A DNA stretch of 60,709 nucleotides from CAZLAK01 sp964557545 (GCA_964557545.1 CAZLAK010000009.1:1-60709); one strand, 5' to 3'. Shown: positions 42,020-50,431, counted from the first letter of the stretch. The notes: generated from the letters alone by a model not told the origin. Translations and numbers: made by a program.

Positions 42020-43006
42020 ATGACGGAGAGAGATTACAATGTTATTTTGGACAGGCTGCCCGAGAAAGGCACGAGGCCGGAGGTTTTGTTCAGGCAAGCC
42101 GGCGACGGTTTCCTTCAAGTAGAGTACGGTGCTGTGCCCCGTTTTAATCTGGTGGATTCTTTCAGGGTGCTTACTATTAACGCTGCGGTAAAAAGCAAAA
42201 AAATCAAAGGGCTTTACGAAACGGTGCCCGCTCTCAGAACCAATTTATTTCATTTTGATCCTGAAGTCCTGCCGGTAAAAGAACTCATCAAAGCCATTAA
42301 AGAAGAAGAAGAAAAGCTTACCGATGTAAACGATATTGTTTTTGAGTCGCGCCTCATTACTCTGCCCATTGCTTTTGAAGACAGCGAAACCAAAAAAGCA
42401 GTGCAGAAGTACGTTAAAGAAATCAGGCCTGACGCTCCTAACGTTATAAACGGTTATAACATTGAGTACATGGCCATCTGCAACGGTGTAACAGTTGACG
42501 AAATTAAAAAGATGGTTTGCGGCACGGAATGGTACAACAGCGGAAACGGCTTCTGGCCCGGCGGGGGTTTCTTCTGGCCGCTCGACCCCAGGTGCGCTAT
42601 TGTTGTGCCCAAGTATAACCCGCCTAGAACCTGGACGCCGGAAGGGGCGGTTGGAATTGGAGGGCCGTGCCTGTACATTTACCCCACGCCGACAGGCGGA
42701 GGCTACCAGCTTTTCGGCAGAACTATTCCCATTTTCCAGTTCGCCCAAAAACACCCCCTATTCAAAGAGAGCCCCACTTTCTTTAAGGCCGGCGACCGCA
42801 TACGGTTCTACGAAGTCAGTGAAGAAGAAGTTTTGAATATCTACAAGCATGTTCACGAAGAAACAGATTACGAATACGACATTAAAGAAGAAAAGTTTGC
42901 AGTGAAAGACTGGCTTAATTTTTATAACTCTGAAGAAGTGCAAAGAGGCATGAAAGAATTGCAGGCCAAGCAGGAAGCCGGAACTAAGGTTGCCCCGCGC
43001 GTTTAA
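42020..43006 (+). CDS. AHS1-type carboxyltransferase subunit, urea-carboxylase-like (PxpB family, long form)
   Basis: The protein has 328 residues, ATG start with GGGAGG upstream. PxpB (KipI/AHS1) proteins have about 220-240 residues; this one is longer at both ends. The core KYNPPRTWTPEGAVGIGG...TGGGYQLFGRT at about 200-237 resembles the AHS1 half of the carboxyltransferase of urea carboxylase more than that of PxpB, which lacks the KYNPxRTWTPEG form. The C-terminal tail (VKDWLNFYNSEEVQRGMKEL) resembles the segment that joins AHS1 to the biotin carrier in urea carboxylase. I infer a subunit that transfers carboxybiotin to an amide or lactam nitrogen together with the next gene product. Confidence 0.8.
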   Translation: MTERDYNVILDRLPEKGTRPEVLFRQAGDGFLQVEYGAVPRFNLVDSFRVLTINAAVKSKKIKGLYETVPALRTNLFHFDPEVLPVKELIKAIKEEEEKLTDVNDIVFESRLITLPIAFEDSETKKAVQKYVKEIRPDAPNVINGYNIEYMAICNGVTVDEIKKMVCGTEWYNSGNGFWPGGGFFWPLDPRCAIVVPKYNPPRTWTPEGAVGIGGPCLYIYPTPTGGGYQLFGRTIPIFQFAQKHPLFKESPTFFKAGDRIRFYEVSEEEVLNIYKHVHEETDYEYDIKEEKFAVKDWLNFYNSEEVQRGMKELQAKQEAGTKVAPRV

Positions 43007-43057
43007 TAAATAATTCTAAAGTTTCCTCAAAAGTTAAGGAAATAGGGGGAATGAGTT

Positions 43058-44047
43058 ATGCTTAAAGTTCTAAACGGTGGAATTGAGACTGTTATTGAGG
43101 ATTGGCCGGGGAGAATAGGCTACCTGGATAACGGGATGTCCTCCTCGGGCGCTTTTGACAATGTGGCGCTCGGATTTGCCAATCTCTTGGTCGGTAACCA
43201 GCCGGGGGAAGCAGGCATAGAAATTGCCGGCGGTTACTTTCAGGCAGAATTTGGGGTGGACACAGTTATAAGTATTACGGGGACAGACATGAAGCCCACT
43301 ATAAACGGGGAGCCTGTGCCCCTTTGGCAGTCGGTCCGGGTGAAAAAGGGCGACGTAATTAAATTTTCTCATTTTGGCGAATACGGTTTTCGCGCTTATA
43401 TCGGTATTGCCGGCGGCATAGACGTGCCGGTTTACCTGGGCAGCAAGTCCACCTGCCTTTTTGGGAACTACGGCGGTTTCGAAGGGAGAAAATTGCAGGC
43501 CGGCGATGAAATCAAGTTTGGCACGCCGTCCCAGCCTCTTGATAAGCTCGAAGGCAGAAGGGTAAAACAGGAAGCCCTGCCGAAGTACGAGAGGGATTGG
43601 GTGCTAAGAGCTATGCCCGGCCCCAATACCTGCCCGGATTACCTGACCAAAGAGGGCATGGACATGCTGTACGAGCGCGCCTTTCGTGTCCAGCACACCT
43701 CTAACCGTTCAGCCTACCGGCTGGAGGAAATTAAAGACCTGCCTTTTGCCAGGCCTGACGGCGGTGTGGCCGGAAGCCACCCCTCCAACGTCCTCGACCA
43801 CGCCTATGCTATCCGGGGAGCTCTAAATATCTGCGGCAATACTCCCATCTTGCTGATTGCCGACGGTCCTACGCTGGGAGGTTACATGTGCGCCCTGCAA
43901 GTTATTTACGCTGACTTGTGGAAAATCGGTCAGGGCATTCCGGGACGGGACTATTTCCGGTTTGCTTACTGCACACAGGAGGAAGCCATAAAGGCCCGCA
44001 AGGAACAAAGGGAATGGCTTTCCGAAAAATCCATAGAGAATATTTAA
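43058..44047 (+). CDS. AHS2-type carboxyltransferase subunit (PxpC family)
   Basis: The protein has 329 residues, ATG start with AGGGGGAATGAG upstream. KVLNGGIETVIEDWPGRIGY, GMSSSGAFDNVALGFANLLVGN and GTDMKPTINGEPVPLWQSVRV are the AHS2 signatures shared by PxpC/KipA and by the carboxyltransferase of urea carboxylase; the NGEPVPLWQ form is again like urea carboxylase. Later parts GGIDVPVYLGSKSTC and LLIADGPTLGGYMC fit. It works with the AHS1-type subunit. Confidence 0.85.
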   Translation: MLKVLNGGIETVIEDWPGRIGYLDNGMSSSGAFDNVALGFANLLVGNQPGEAGIEIAGGYFQAEFGVDTVISITGTDMKPTINGEPVPLWQSVRVKKGDVIKFSHFGEYGFRAYIGIAGGIDVPVYLGSKSTCLFGNYGGFEGRKLQAGDEIKFGTPSQPLDKLEGRRVKQEALPKYERDWVLRAMPGPNTCPDYLTKEGMDMLYERAFRVQHTSNRSAYRLEEIKDLPFARPDGGVAGSHPSNVLDHAYAIRGALNICGNTPILLIADGPTLGGYMCALQVIYADLWKIGQGIPGRDYFRFAYCTQEEAIKARKEQREWLSEKSIENI

Positions 44048-44099
44048 TTAATTAGTTTAACTTAATTGAATTTATATTTTTAGATTAAAAGGGGGTGTT

Positions 44100-44852
44100 A
44101 TGGTGGATCTTAACGTGGACATGGGTGAAAGCTTCGGCAGGTATAAACTGGGCAATGATGAGGAAGTTATGAAGTACATTACTTCTGCTAATGTGGCCTG
44201 CGGTTTTCACGCCGGCGATCCGGTAGTGATGTACGAGACTGTCCTTTTGGCCAAAAAGTACGGCGTGGCTGTCGGTGCTCATACGGGTTTGGAGGACAGA
44301 AGGGGCTTTGGCAGAAGGCGGATGGAGCTGACTCCTGAGGAACTTAAATGCGATACTCTTTACCAGCTCGGGGCCCTGGATGCCGTTTTAAAAGCCTGCG
44401 GGATGAAAATGCAGCACGTCAAGCCGCACGGCATCCTCTACCGGATGGTTTCTGACGAGGAGAAGTACGCTTCTGCCTTCTTGGAAGCCGTGTCTCTCTT
44501 TGATCCCGAGTTATTTGTTGTCATCCCCAAAGGGACTCTGATCTGGGAAATGGGGCTGGCGCGCGGCCTTAAAATGGCTGCCGAAATCCTGGTCGACTTG
44601 AGTTACGACGATGAAGGCAATTGGGTGCTGGAGCGCACGAAAAAGGCCAGGTCGCCGGAGGAAGTGGCAGAAAGGGCCGTCATGGTAGCGAAAGATAAGC
44701 AGATCACAACCATTAGCGGCAAAAGAATTCCTGCAGATGCGGATACGATCTGCTGCCACGGGGATGCACCCAACGCAGCAGAGGTAGTGAAGAAGATCCA
44801 AGAAGAGTTTGCCAGGCTGGGTATCCCCTTGAAAAAGCTCAGCGAGATGTAA
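44100..44852 (+). CDS. pxpA: PxpA (LamB/YcsF family) hydrolase subunit
   Basis: The protein has 250 residues, ATG start with GGGGGTG upstream. LamB/YcsF proteins are the A subunit of the ATP-dependent 5-oxoprolinase PxpABC. The start VDLNVDMGESFGRYKLGNDE, SANVACGFHAGDP, GAHTGLEDRRGFGRR, VKPHGILYR and CCHGDAPNA are the family motifs. The usual DRxY segment near 170 reads VDLSYDDEG, so an otherwise common Arg is Leu; substrate preference may differ from 5-oxoproline. No allophanate hydrolase gene is present. Confidence 0.9.
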   Translation: MVDLNVDMGESFGRYKLGNDEEVMKYITSANVACGFHAGDPVVMYETVLLAKKYGVAVGAHTGLEDRRGFGRRRMELTPEELKCDTLYQLGALDAVLKACGMKMQHVKPHGILYRMVSDEEKYASAFLEAVSLFDPELFVVIPKGTLIWEMGLARGLKMAAEILVDLSYDDEGNWVLERTKKARSPEEVAERAVMVAKDKQITTISGKRIPADADTICCHGDAPNAAEVVKKIQEEFARLGIPLKKLSEM

Positions 44853-44920
44853 AATTAATTGTTAAACTTTAAAGGCTTTAAAAAATCAGGCGTTATTTTA
44901 GCGTGGAGGAGGAAAAGTAG

Positions 44921-45139
44921 ATGGAAGTGACAGTAAAAGCCCACATGCCGGGTTTGGTGGCGAGAGTAGTGGTGAACGAAGGTGATCGTGTACAGCAGGG
45001 TCAAGAAGTGGCGGTTATAAACTGCATGAAAACCGAGCTCTCTGTACTGGCCGACTGCGATGGGGTGGTTAAGAGCATTCTCGTTAAAGAGTGGGACGAA
45101 ATGGAAGTAGGCACTCCTATGATAATACTTGAAGCTTAG
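44921..45139 (+). CDS. Free biotin carboxyl carrier protein
   Basis: The protein has 72 residues, ATG start with GGAGGAGG upstream. It is a minimal biotinyl domain: VKAHMPGLVARVVVNEGDRVQQGQEV, then the biotin Lys in CMKTELSVLAD at about 36. The usual AMKM is CMKT here; a KTE form also occurs in urea-carboxylase-like carriers. It is separate from, and smaller than, the AccB-like domain encoded at 30321. Confidence 0.88.
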   Translation: MEVTVKAHMPGLVARVVVNEGDRVQQGQEVAVINCMKTELSVLADCDGVVKSILVKEWDEMEVGTPMIILEA

Positions 45140-45160
45140 TTCTGCAGGAGAAGATGTACA

Positions 45161-46546
45161 GTGATTAAAAAGATTCTTATTGCCAACCGGGGAGAGATCG
45201 TCACCAGAGTGATGAAGGCTTGCCGTGAGATGGGCATTAAAACTGTGGCCGTCTATTCGGAGGCCGACAAAGGGATGTTCTACTTAGAGCAAGCTGACGA
45301 GGCCTACAACATTGGTCCTGCCAACCCCATTAAGAGTTACTTGAACATTGAAGCCATTATTGACGTGCTAAAGAAATCAGGGGCGGATGCCGTGCACCCC
45401 GGCTACGGTTTTCTTTCAGAAAACGCCCGTTTTGCGGAAGCTGTGGCCGCTTGCGGGGCGACCTGGATCGGCCCGCCTCCGGAAGTGCTCTCAGCTATTG
45501 ATTCAAAGTGTTACTGCCGCAGCATCGCTTCCCGGGCGGGTGTTCCTGTGGTGCCGGGGACCATCAATACAATAAGCGGTGTAGATGAAATATACAGCTT
45601 TGCTGCTGCGGAAGGCTACCCCCTGGTCCTTAAGCTGGATAAAGGGGGCGGCGGCAAGGGCATAGAGCTGGTTAAAAAAGACGAAGACGTAAAAGGTGCT
45701 TTTGAGCGTCTTTCCCGCGTGGGTTTAATGGCTTTTGGCCACCCGGAGTGCTACATTGAAAAAGAAATCAGTAACCCCAGGCACATCGAAGTGCAGTTTT
45801 TGGCAGACAAAAACGGCAATTGCGTTTGTCTGGGCGAGAGGGAGTGCTCCATACAGAGGCGCTACCAGAAGATTATTGAGGAGTCGCCGTCGCCGGTTGT
45901 TTCAGAGGAGGACAGAAAAGCCCTTTTCGATTACACCCGCCGCTTAGCCCTTGGCATGGGTTATGTCGGCGCCGGCACAATGGAGTACTTGCGCTCACCT
46001 GACGGCCAGTTCTACTTTATGGAAGTAAATGCCAGGCTGCAGGTCGAACATCCGGTAACCGAACTGATAACGGGAATTGATATAGTGAAAAAACAAATAT
46101 CGATTGCTGCCGGGGAAGAGATCGGCTTTGAACAGGATGAGGTGGAATTTAAGGGGCATGCCATAGAAGCCAGAATTTACGCCGAAGATCCGGTAACATT
46201 CTGCCCGTCGCCCGGCAAAATTGAGCGGCTGGAGCTGCCCTGCGCCAACGGTGTAAAGCTGCGAGTAGATCACGCTATTGAAGAGGGAGTAAGCGTGCCG
46301 CCCTACTACGATCCGCTTTTGGCCAAAGTAATTGCCTGGGGTGAGGGCAGGCGTGAGGCGATAGAGAATCTCAAGACGGCGCTGGCTTCTTTTAAAGTCG
46401 AAGGCATAAAAACCACAATTCCGGTTAATCTGGCCATTCTTTCCAGTCAGATGTTTGCTGCTGGAGAACTGAGCACCGGTTTTATTGAAACCATGTACGA
46501 ACGGGGTAGTGACGGGATAATCAGGCCTCTTTGGCCGTGCATGTAA
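45161..46546 (+). CDS. Biotin carboxylase, second copy
   Basis: The protein has 461 residues with a GTG start after CAGGAG. It is homologous to AccC: ILIANRGEIVTRVMKACREMG, LDKGGGGKGIELV, ERECSIQRRYQKIIEESPSP and MEVNARLQVEHPVTELITG. It carboxylates the carrier encoded just upstream and so energises the split carboxylase. That it is duplicated relative to 30836 argues for a dedicated pathway, not fatty acid synthesis. Confidence 0.9.
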   Translation: MIKKILIANRGEIVTRVMKACREMGIKTVAVYSEADKGMFYLEQADEAYNIGPANPIKSYLNIEAIIDVLKKSGADAVHPGYGFLSENARFAEAVAACGATWIGPPPEVLSAIDSKCYCRSIASRAGVPVVPGTINTISGVDEIYSFAAAEGYPLVLKLDKGGGGKGIELVKKDEDVKGAFERLSRVGLMAFGHPECYIEKEISNPRHIEVQFLADKNGNCVCLGERECSIQRRYQKIIEESPSPVVSEEDRKALFDYTRRLALGMGYVGAGTMEYLRSPDGQFYFMEVNARLQVEHPVTELITGIDIVKKQISIAAGEEIGFEQDEVEFKGHAIEARIYAEDPVTFCPSPGKIERLELPCANGVKLRVDHAIEEGVSVPPYYDPLLAKVIAWGEGRREAIENLKTALASFKVEGIKTTIPVNLAILSSQMFAAGELSTGFIETMYERGSDGIIRPLWPCM

Positions 46547-46590
46547 TTTTTGTAATTTTTCAAAATTAAACCTGAACGGGGGTAAATTTT

Positions 46591-47196
46591 GTGGCGGAAA
46601 ACAGGGACGTCAACGTATCCGTTAAGATTGCCGATGCCGGTCCCGCCGGGTGGATAGCTTATTCGATAGCTACCTGGATGGCGTGGGCATCGCTGTGCGG
46701 TTTTGTAAACAGCAAGGCGTTGATCTTCATGGCCACGATTTCTCTTGCCTGCACCATTCCTTACCTGGGTGCGGCCATAACCCAGTTAAAGCTGGGCAAT
46801 GCCGCTGGAGGGGTGACGTGGCTGTATTTTGGTTCCTTTTTTGCCTTTGCTTCGGCCCTAAATTACGGGGTTACTTACTTTGCCGGTGTTTATCACTGGG
46901 AACTCGACCCGCGCATTATGGGGTACGAGTGGGCAGTGCTGGGTATAGTTCTAATCCTCACCACACCCATTTTTGCCAAATACGCCCCTGCTGCAGCCAC
47001 AATTTCGGTTCTTGGAGCCGATGTGGGCATCGCGGCTCTGGCCTTAATCTACTTTGGCTTTGCCAGCCCCTTTATGCTGGCCCTGAGCGGCTGGGCGTTC
47101 TTTGTGGCAGGCTTGTTTGGCATTGTGATGGCTGCCGGCGGCATCTTGGAAAGTGCCGGCATGAAGTTCCCCATGGGCGGGCCGCTTGTTAAATAG
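46591..47196 (+). CDS. Six-helix transporter, GPR1/FUN34/YaaH-like (AmiS/UreI as alternative)
   Basis: The protein has 201 residues, GTG start with CGGGGGTA upstream. Six hydrophobic helices are evident. AGPAGWIAYSIATWMAW after a short N-terminus and KLGNAAGGVTWLYFGSFFAFA resemble the NPxPLGL and RRGNTFGATAF regions of acetate/succinate transporters of the YaaH/SatP family. Size and helix number also fit AmiS/UreI amide or urea channels, which would suit the carboxylase cluster. I cannot decide between them without a search. Confidence 0.6.
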   Translation: MAENRDVNVSVKIADAGPAGWIAYSIATWMAWASLCGFVNSKALIFMATISLACTIPYLGAAITQLKLGNAAGGVTWLYFGSFFAFASALNYGVTYFAGVYHWELDPRIMGYEWAVLGIVLILTTPIFAKYAPAAATISVLGADVGIAALALIYFGFASPFMLALSGWAFFVAGLFGIVMAAGGILESAGMKFPMGGPLVK

Positions 47197-47307
47197 AAAA
47201 CCGCTTTTTAATGAATGAATGCAAGAAATAAAATTTTACTCAAATTTCATGCACTTCCCACAGTGTTATATTTGGTGATAAAGTCCGAATTCCGGTTATT
47301 GCTGCTT

Positions 47308-47332
47308 AACCCGCTTGTGAGCGGGTTTTTTG
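47308..47332 (+). terminator. Rho-independent terminator of the carboxylase cluster
   Basis: AACCCGCT at 47308-47315 and AGCGGGTT at 47320-47327 form a perfect stem with a TGTG loop, followed by TTTTT. It separates the transporter gene from the regulator gene. Confidence 0.93.
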
Positions 47333-47409
47333 CTTAAAATTTGGGAAAAAGATTTTTCTATTTTTGCGGCTGGGATTTGTGTTATTATTTATTTTAGAGG
47401 TGGGGTTTT

Positions 47410-49137
47410 TTGTTGTGGCAGAAATTATTTGAATTACTTCCCATAGGTATTGTTGTTTACGACAAGAATAACGTTGCTGTGGCAACCAACCGGTTGGCCA
47501 GCGAAATGATGATGGGCGACTATACTGTTGCCCATTATGTGTACAACCAGCCGGGTATTTTTAAACTGAGCTTGCATGACAGGACGGTGGTAGCCGGCTG
47601 CATCAGGGTTGAAGATGAACAGATTGGGTCCATTGTTTACTTAATCGACATCACCGGCTGGGAATTTTACTGGAAAGAGCTTGGCGAATATAAAGAATTA
47701 ATTCAGGAGGTCGAAGACACCCTTAATTCTTCTTACGATGAAATACTGGTTGTCGACGGGAATGGTATTATCAGGCGCATTAACAGGGCGGCGGAAAAAA
47801 ACTACGGTGTTGCTGTGGAAGATATGTTGGGTAAGAATATTTTTGAACTGGAAAAAGAGGGTTACTTCAGCCCATCCGTGTGCAGGCTGGTTTTTCAGGA
47901 GAGAAAACGGTTAACTATTACTCAAAAGACGAAGAGCGGGAAGCACTTGATAGTAACCGGCAACCCTATCTTCAACGAAGAAGGGGAAATAATAAGGGTT
48001 GTTGTTAACTCCCGGGACGTTTCCGAGCTTTTAAACCTGCGCAAGCAACTTGAAGATACAGAGCAATTGGCCGAGAGTTACCGCCAGCAGCTTTTGCGGT
48101 TGAGCCAGGAAAAGTTGGCTAATGATAGAATAATTGCCAAAAGTCCCCAGATGGAACAGGTCCTGAAAATGGTTGAGAAGGTAGCTCAAGTCGATTCTAC
48201 GGTGCTCATTATGGGTGAATCTGGGGTGGGCAAGGGCCTTGTGGCCTCGCGCATTCACAAGCAAAGCCGCCGCTCTGAAGGTCCTTTTATAACTGTTAAC
48301 TGCGGAGCCATACCCGAACACCTGCTGGAAACCGAGCTCTTTGGTTACGAGGGCGGCGCCTTTGCCGGTGCGCGCCGAGAAAGTAAAAGGGGGCTTTTAG
48401 AGCTTGCTCACGGAGGAACGGTATTTTTGGATGAAATAACCGAACTGCCGCAAAACCTCCAGGTCAAACTCCTGCAAGTCATACAGGACAGGCGGCTCAG
48501 GCGGGTGGGGGGCAGCAGGTATGTAGACGTCGATATCCGTTTTATTGCCGCTACCAACCGGGACATTCAGAGCATGGTTGCTGAAGGAAGCTTTAGGGAA
48601 GATCTGTATTACCGTTTAAACGTTATACCCATTATTATCCCTCCCTTGCGCTACAGGCAGGAAGATATTCCGGTGTTAATCGAATATTTTTTGACAAATC
48701 TCAATAGAAAGTATGAACGCAACAAGAAATTTACTCAAGAGGCCGTAGAAATTTTGCAAAAATACCACTGGCCCGGCAATGTCAGGGAATTGGAAAATCT
48801 TGTTGAGCGGCTCTTAGTGACCAAAGAAGGAAATGAAATTACAGTATCTCATTTGCCGGATTATATATTTGAAGGAAGAGGGCCTTACTCCAGCCGCGTA
48901 TATGTCCTCGATATTTGTCCTTTAAAAGAAGCAGTAGAAGAATTAGAAAAACAGCTCGTCTCTATGGCCTATAACCGGTTAAAGAGCACTTATAAAGTGG
49001 CAGACGCCCTAAATATCAACCAGTCTACGGTAGTGCGCAAAATACAAAAGTTTAACCTTCACATCTCTTCTCCTGAGAAAAACGAAAAAAGGACGGGGCG
49101 CAGGCGCCAAAGTGCGGCCAGCAGCGAAAAGAGTTAA
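47410..49137 (+). CDS. PAS-AAA+ bacterial enhancer-binding-type regulator with altered GAFTGA
   Basis: The protein has 575 residues with a TTG start after GAGGTGGGG. An N-terminal sensor part and a PAS domain at about 110-210 (DEILVVDGNGIIRRINRAAE) precede an AAA+ domain with Walker A GESGVGKG at about 274-281, Walker B GGTVFLDEI and the NVRELENLVERL segment. The loop that contacts sigma-54, GAFTGA, reads GAFAGA. A C-terminal TyrR/Fis-like helix-turn-helix (YKVADALNINQSTVVRKIQKF) and a basic tail follow. By position it controls the carboxylase cluster and gabT; whether it uses sigma-54 is doubtful. Confidence 0.88.
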   Translation: MLWQKLFELLPIGIVVYDKNNVAVATNRLASEMMMGDYTVAHYVYNQPGIFKLSLHDRTVVAGCIRVEDEQIGSIVYLIDITGWEFYWKELGEYKELIQEVEDTLNSSYDEILVVDGNGIIRRINRAAEKNYGVAVEDMLGKNIFELEKEGYFSPSVCRLVFQERKRLTITQKTKSGKHLIVTGNPIFNEEGEIIRVVVNSRDVSELLNLRKQLEDTEQLAESYRQQLLRLSQEKLANDRIIAKSPQMEQVLKMVEKVAQVDSTVLIMGESGVGKGLVASRIHKQSRRSEGPFITVNCGAIPEHLLETELFGYEGGAFAGARRESKRGLLELAHGGTVFLDEITELPQNLQVKLLQVIQDRRLRRVGGSRYVDVDIRFIAATNRDIQSMVAEGSFREDLYYRLNVIPIIIPPLRYRQEDIPVLIEYFLTNLNRKYERNKKFTQEAVEILQKYHWPGNVRELENLVERLLVTKEGNEITVSHLPDYIFEGRGPYSSRVYVLDICPLKEAVEELEKQLVSMAYNRLKSTYKVADALNINQSTVVRKIQKFNLHISSPEKNEKRTGRRRQSAASSEKS

Positions 49138-49165
49138 AGAATATTAAATTTTACGGGGGAATTCT

Positions 49166-49426
49166 ATGTCCGGTGAGAGGGCGGATATGAAATTTGAAGA
49201 GGCCTTGGCCAGGCTGGAAACTGTGGTACGTGAACTGGAAGAAGGCAAACAGCCTTTAGAGAAAGCTCTGGAGTTATTTTCAGAGGGGGTTGCTCTTTCC
49301 AGGATATGCAGCAAGCACTTGGAGGAAGCGGAGCAGAAAATCTATTTGCTGACCCAAAACGAGAAAGGTGAGCCGGTTGTGACCGAGGATAAGCAATTTT
49401 GGTCTGGGGAGGGGGGAGGGGCTTGA
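49166..49426 (+). CDS. xseB: Exodeoxyribonuclease VII small subunit
   Basis: The protein has 86 residues from ATG 49166 (an ATG at 49187 is also possible). MKFEEALARLETVVRELEEGKQPLEKALELFSEGVAL is the conserved coiled-coil core. XseB stabilises and targets XseA. It overlaps ispA by a TTGA junction. The distance from xseA is unusual. Confidence 0.95.
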   Translation: MSGERADMKFEEALARLETVVRELEEGKQPLEKALELFSEGVALSRICSKHLEEAEQKIYLLTQNEKGEPVVTEDKQFWSGEGGGA

Positions 49427-50316
49427 AGAGGGAAGATTTTTTGCAGCAACTGGCCGAGCGGGCGGCGATAGTTGAGAAGGCGCTGGACACCTACCTTCCC
49501 CCGGAAGACGCTTACCCGCAAGTGATTCATAAGGCCATGCGTTACAGTGTGATGAGCGGTGGAAAAAGGCTCAGGCCTGTACTGGTAATGTCTGTTGCTG
49601 AAACTGTGGGAGGATGCGCGGCAGATGTTTTGCCGGCCGCCTGTGCGATTGAGCTCATACACACGTATTCGCTGGTGCACGACGATCTACCGGCTATGGA
49701 CAATGATGATTTTCGCAGGGGAAGGCCAACTAGTCACAAGGTATTTGGTGAGGCGGTAGCGCTTTTAGCAGGAGATGCCCTTTTAACCCTGGCTTTTCAA
49801 CTGCTCAGTGAGAGCAGGTGTGCTCATCCAGAAAATGTATTAAAAGTGATGAGAGAGGTAGCTAGCGGGTGCGGTACATTCGGGTTGATCGGCGGCCAGG
49901 TGGTAGATACATTTTCGTCCAGTGAAGAAAAAATGGATGAAAAAACGCTGGAATACATACACAGCCACAAGACCGGCGCTCTCTACCGGGCTTCAGTCAG
50001 GGCAGGAGCTATTTTAGCAGGTGCCCGGGAAGAAGAACTTAAGGCTTTGACAGAATTTGCTGAATATTTGGGCCTAGCTTTTCAAATTAAAGATGACATT
50101 TTAGACGTGGAAGGAGACGAAAAGAGGCTAGGCAAGCCAGTAGGCAGTGACGTTAGAAATAAAAAGGCTACTTACCCCGCTCTTTTCGGACTGGAAGCTG
50201 CCAAGGAGAAGGCCAATACAGTTGCTCAAAAAGCCATTTTTGCTCTCGAAAAATTTGGGAGTAAGGCCGACTTTTTGCGAGCAATGGTTCGTTTTGTGGT
50301 AGAGCGGGATTTTTAA
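49423..50316 (+). CDS. ispA: Polyprenyl (farnesyl/geranylgeranyl) diphosphate synthase
   Basis: The protein has 297 residues from TTG 49423, overlapping the xseB stop, with GGGGAGGGGGGAGGGG upstream; the frame is open from 49399. It condenses isopentenyl diphosphate units. The first Asp-rich motif DDLPAMDNDD and second DDILD, plus GGKRLRPVL, are present. The product length cannot be fixed by eye. It precedes the OLE RNA gene. Confidence 0.95.
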   Translation: MKREDFLQQLAERAAIVEKALDTYLPPEDAYPQVIHKAMRYSVMSGGKRLRPVLVMSVAETVGGCAADVLPAACAIELIHTYSLVHDDLPAMDNDDFRRGRPTSHKVFGEAVALLAGDALLTLAFQLLSESRCAHPENVLKVMREVASGCGTFGLIGGQVVDTFSSSEEKMDEKTLEYIHSHKTGALYRASVRAGAILAGAREEELKALTEFAEYLGLAFQIKDDILDVEGDEKRLGKPVGSDVRNKKATYPALFGLEAAKEKANTVAQKAIFALEKFGSKADFLRAMVRFVVERDF

Positions 50317-50331
50317 AATATTAAAAACTTT

Positions 50332-50360
50332 TTGTTAAAGGTTTCATCGGGCCATATAAT
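50332..50360 (+). promoter_or_regulatory. Sigma-A type promoter upstream of OLE RNA (distal)
   Basis: TTGTTA at 50332-50337 and TATAAT at 50355-50360 with a 17-base spacer. Predicted start near 50367, about 65 bases before the second promoter's start. Confidence 0.6.
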
Positions 50361-50395
50361 AAAAATGTCTTAAGTTTGAGCTTATTAAGTGGTGT

Positions 50396-50425
50396 TTGTA
50401 TATAAAACATTATTTGTGATATAAT
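50396..50425 (+). promoter_or_regulatory. Sigma-A type promoter of OLE RNA (proximal)
   Basis: TTGTAT at 50396-50401 and TATAAT at 50420-50425 with an 18-base spacer. Its predicted start near 50432 coincides with the start of the GC-rich structured RNA region, so this is the better candidate for the RNA's own 5' end. Confidence 0.6.
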
Positions 50426-50431
50426 CAATTC

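Noticed and set aside
46650..47192. A long second frame inside the transporter gene
   Set aside because: The overlapping frame encoding six membrane helices has a ribosome site and family-like motifs; the other is its shadow with Cys/His/Gly-rich content.
47197..47409. A riboswitch or leader RNA before the regulator gene
   Set aside because: The only clear structure is the terminator at 47308-47332, which is explained by the upstream transporter gene.
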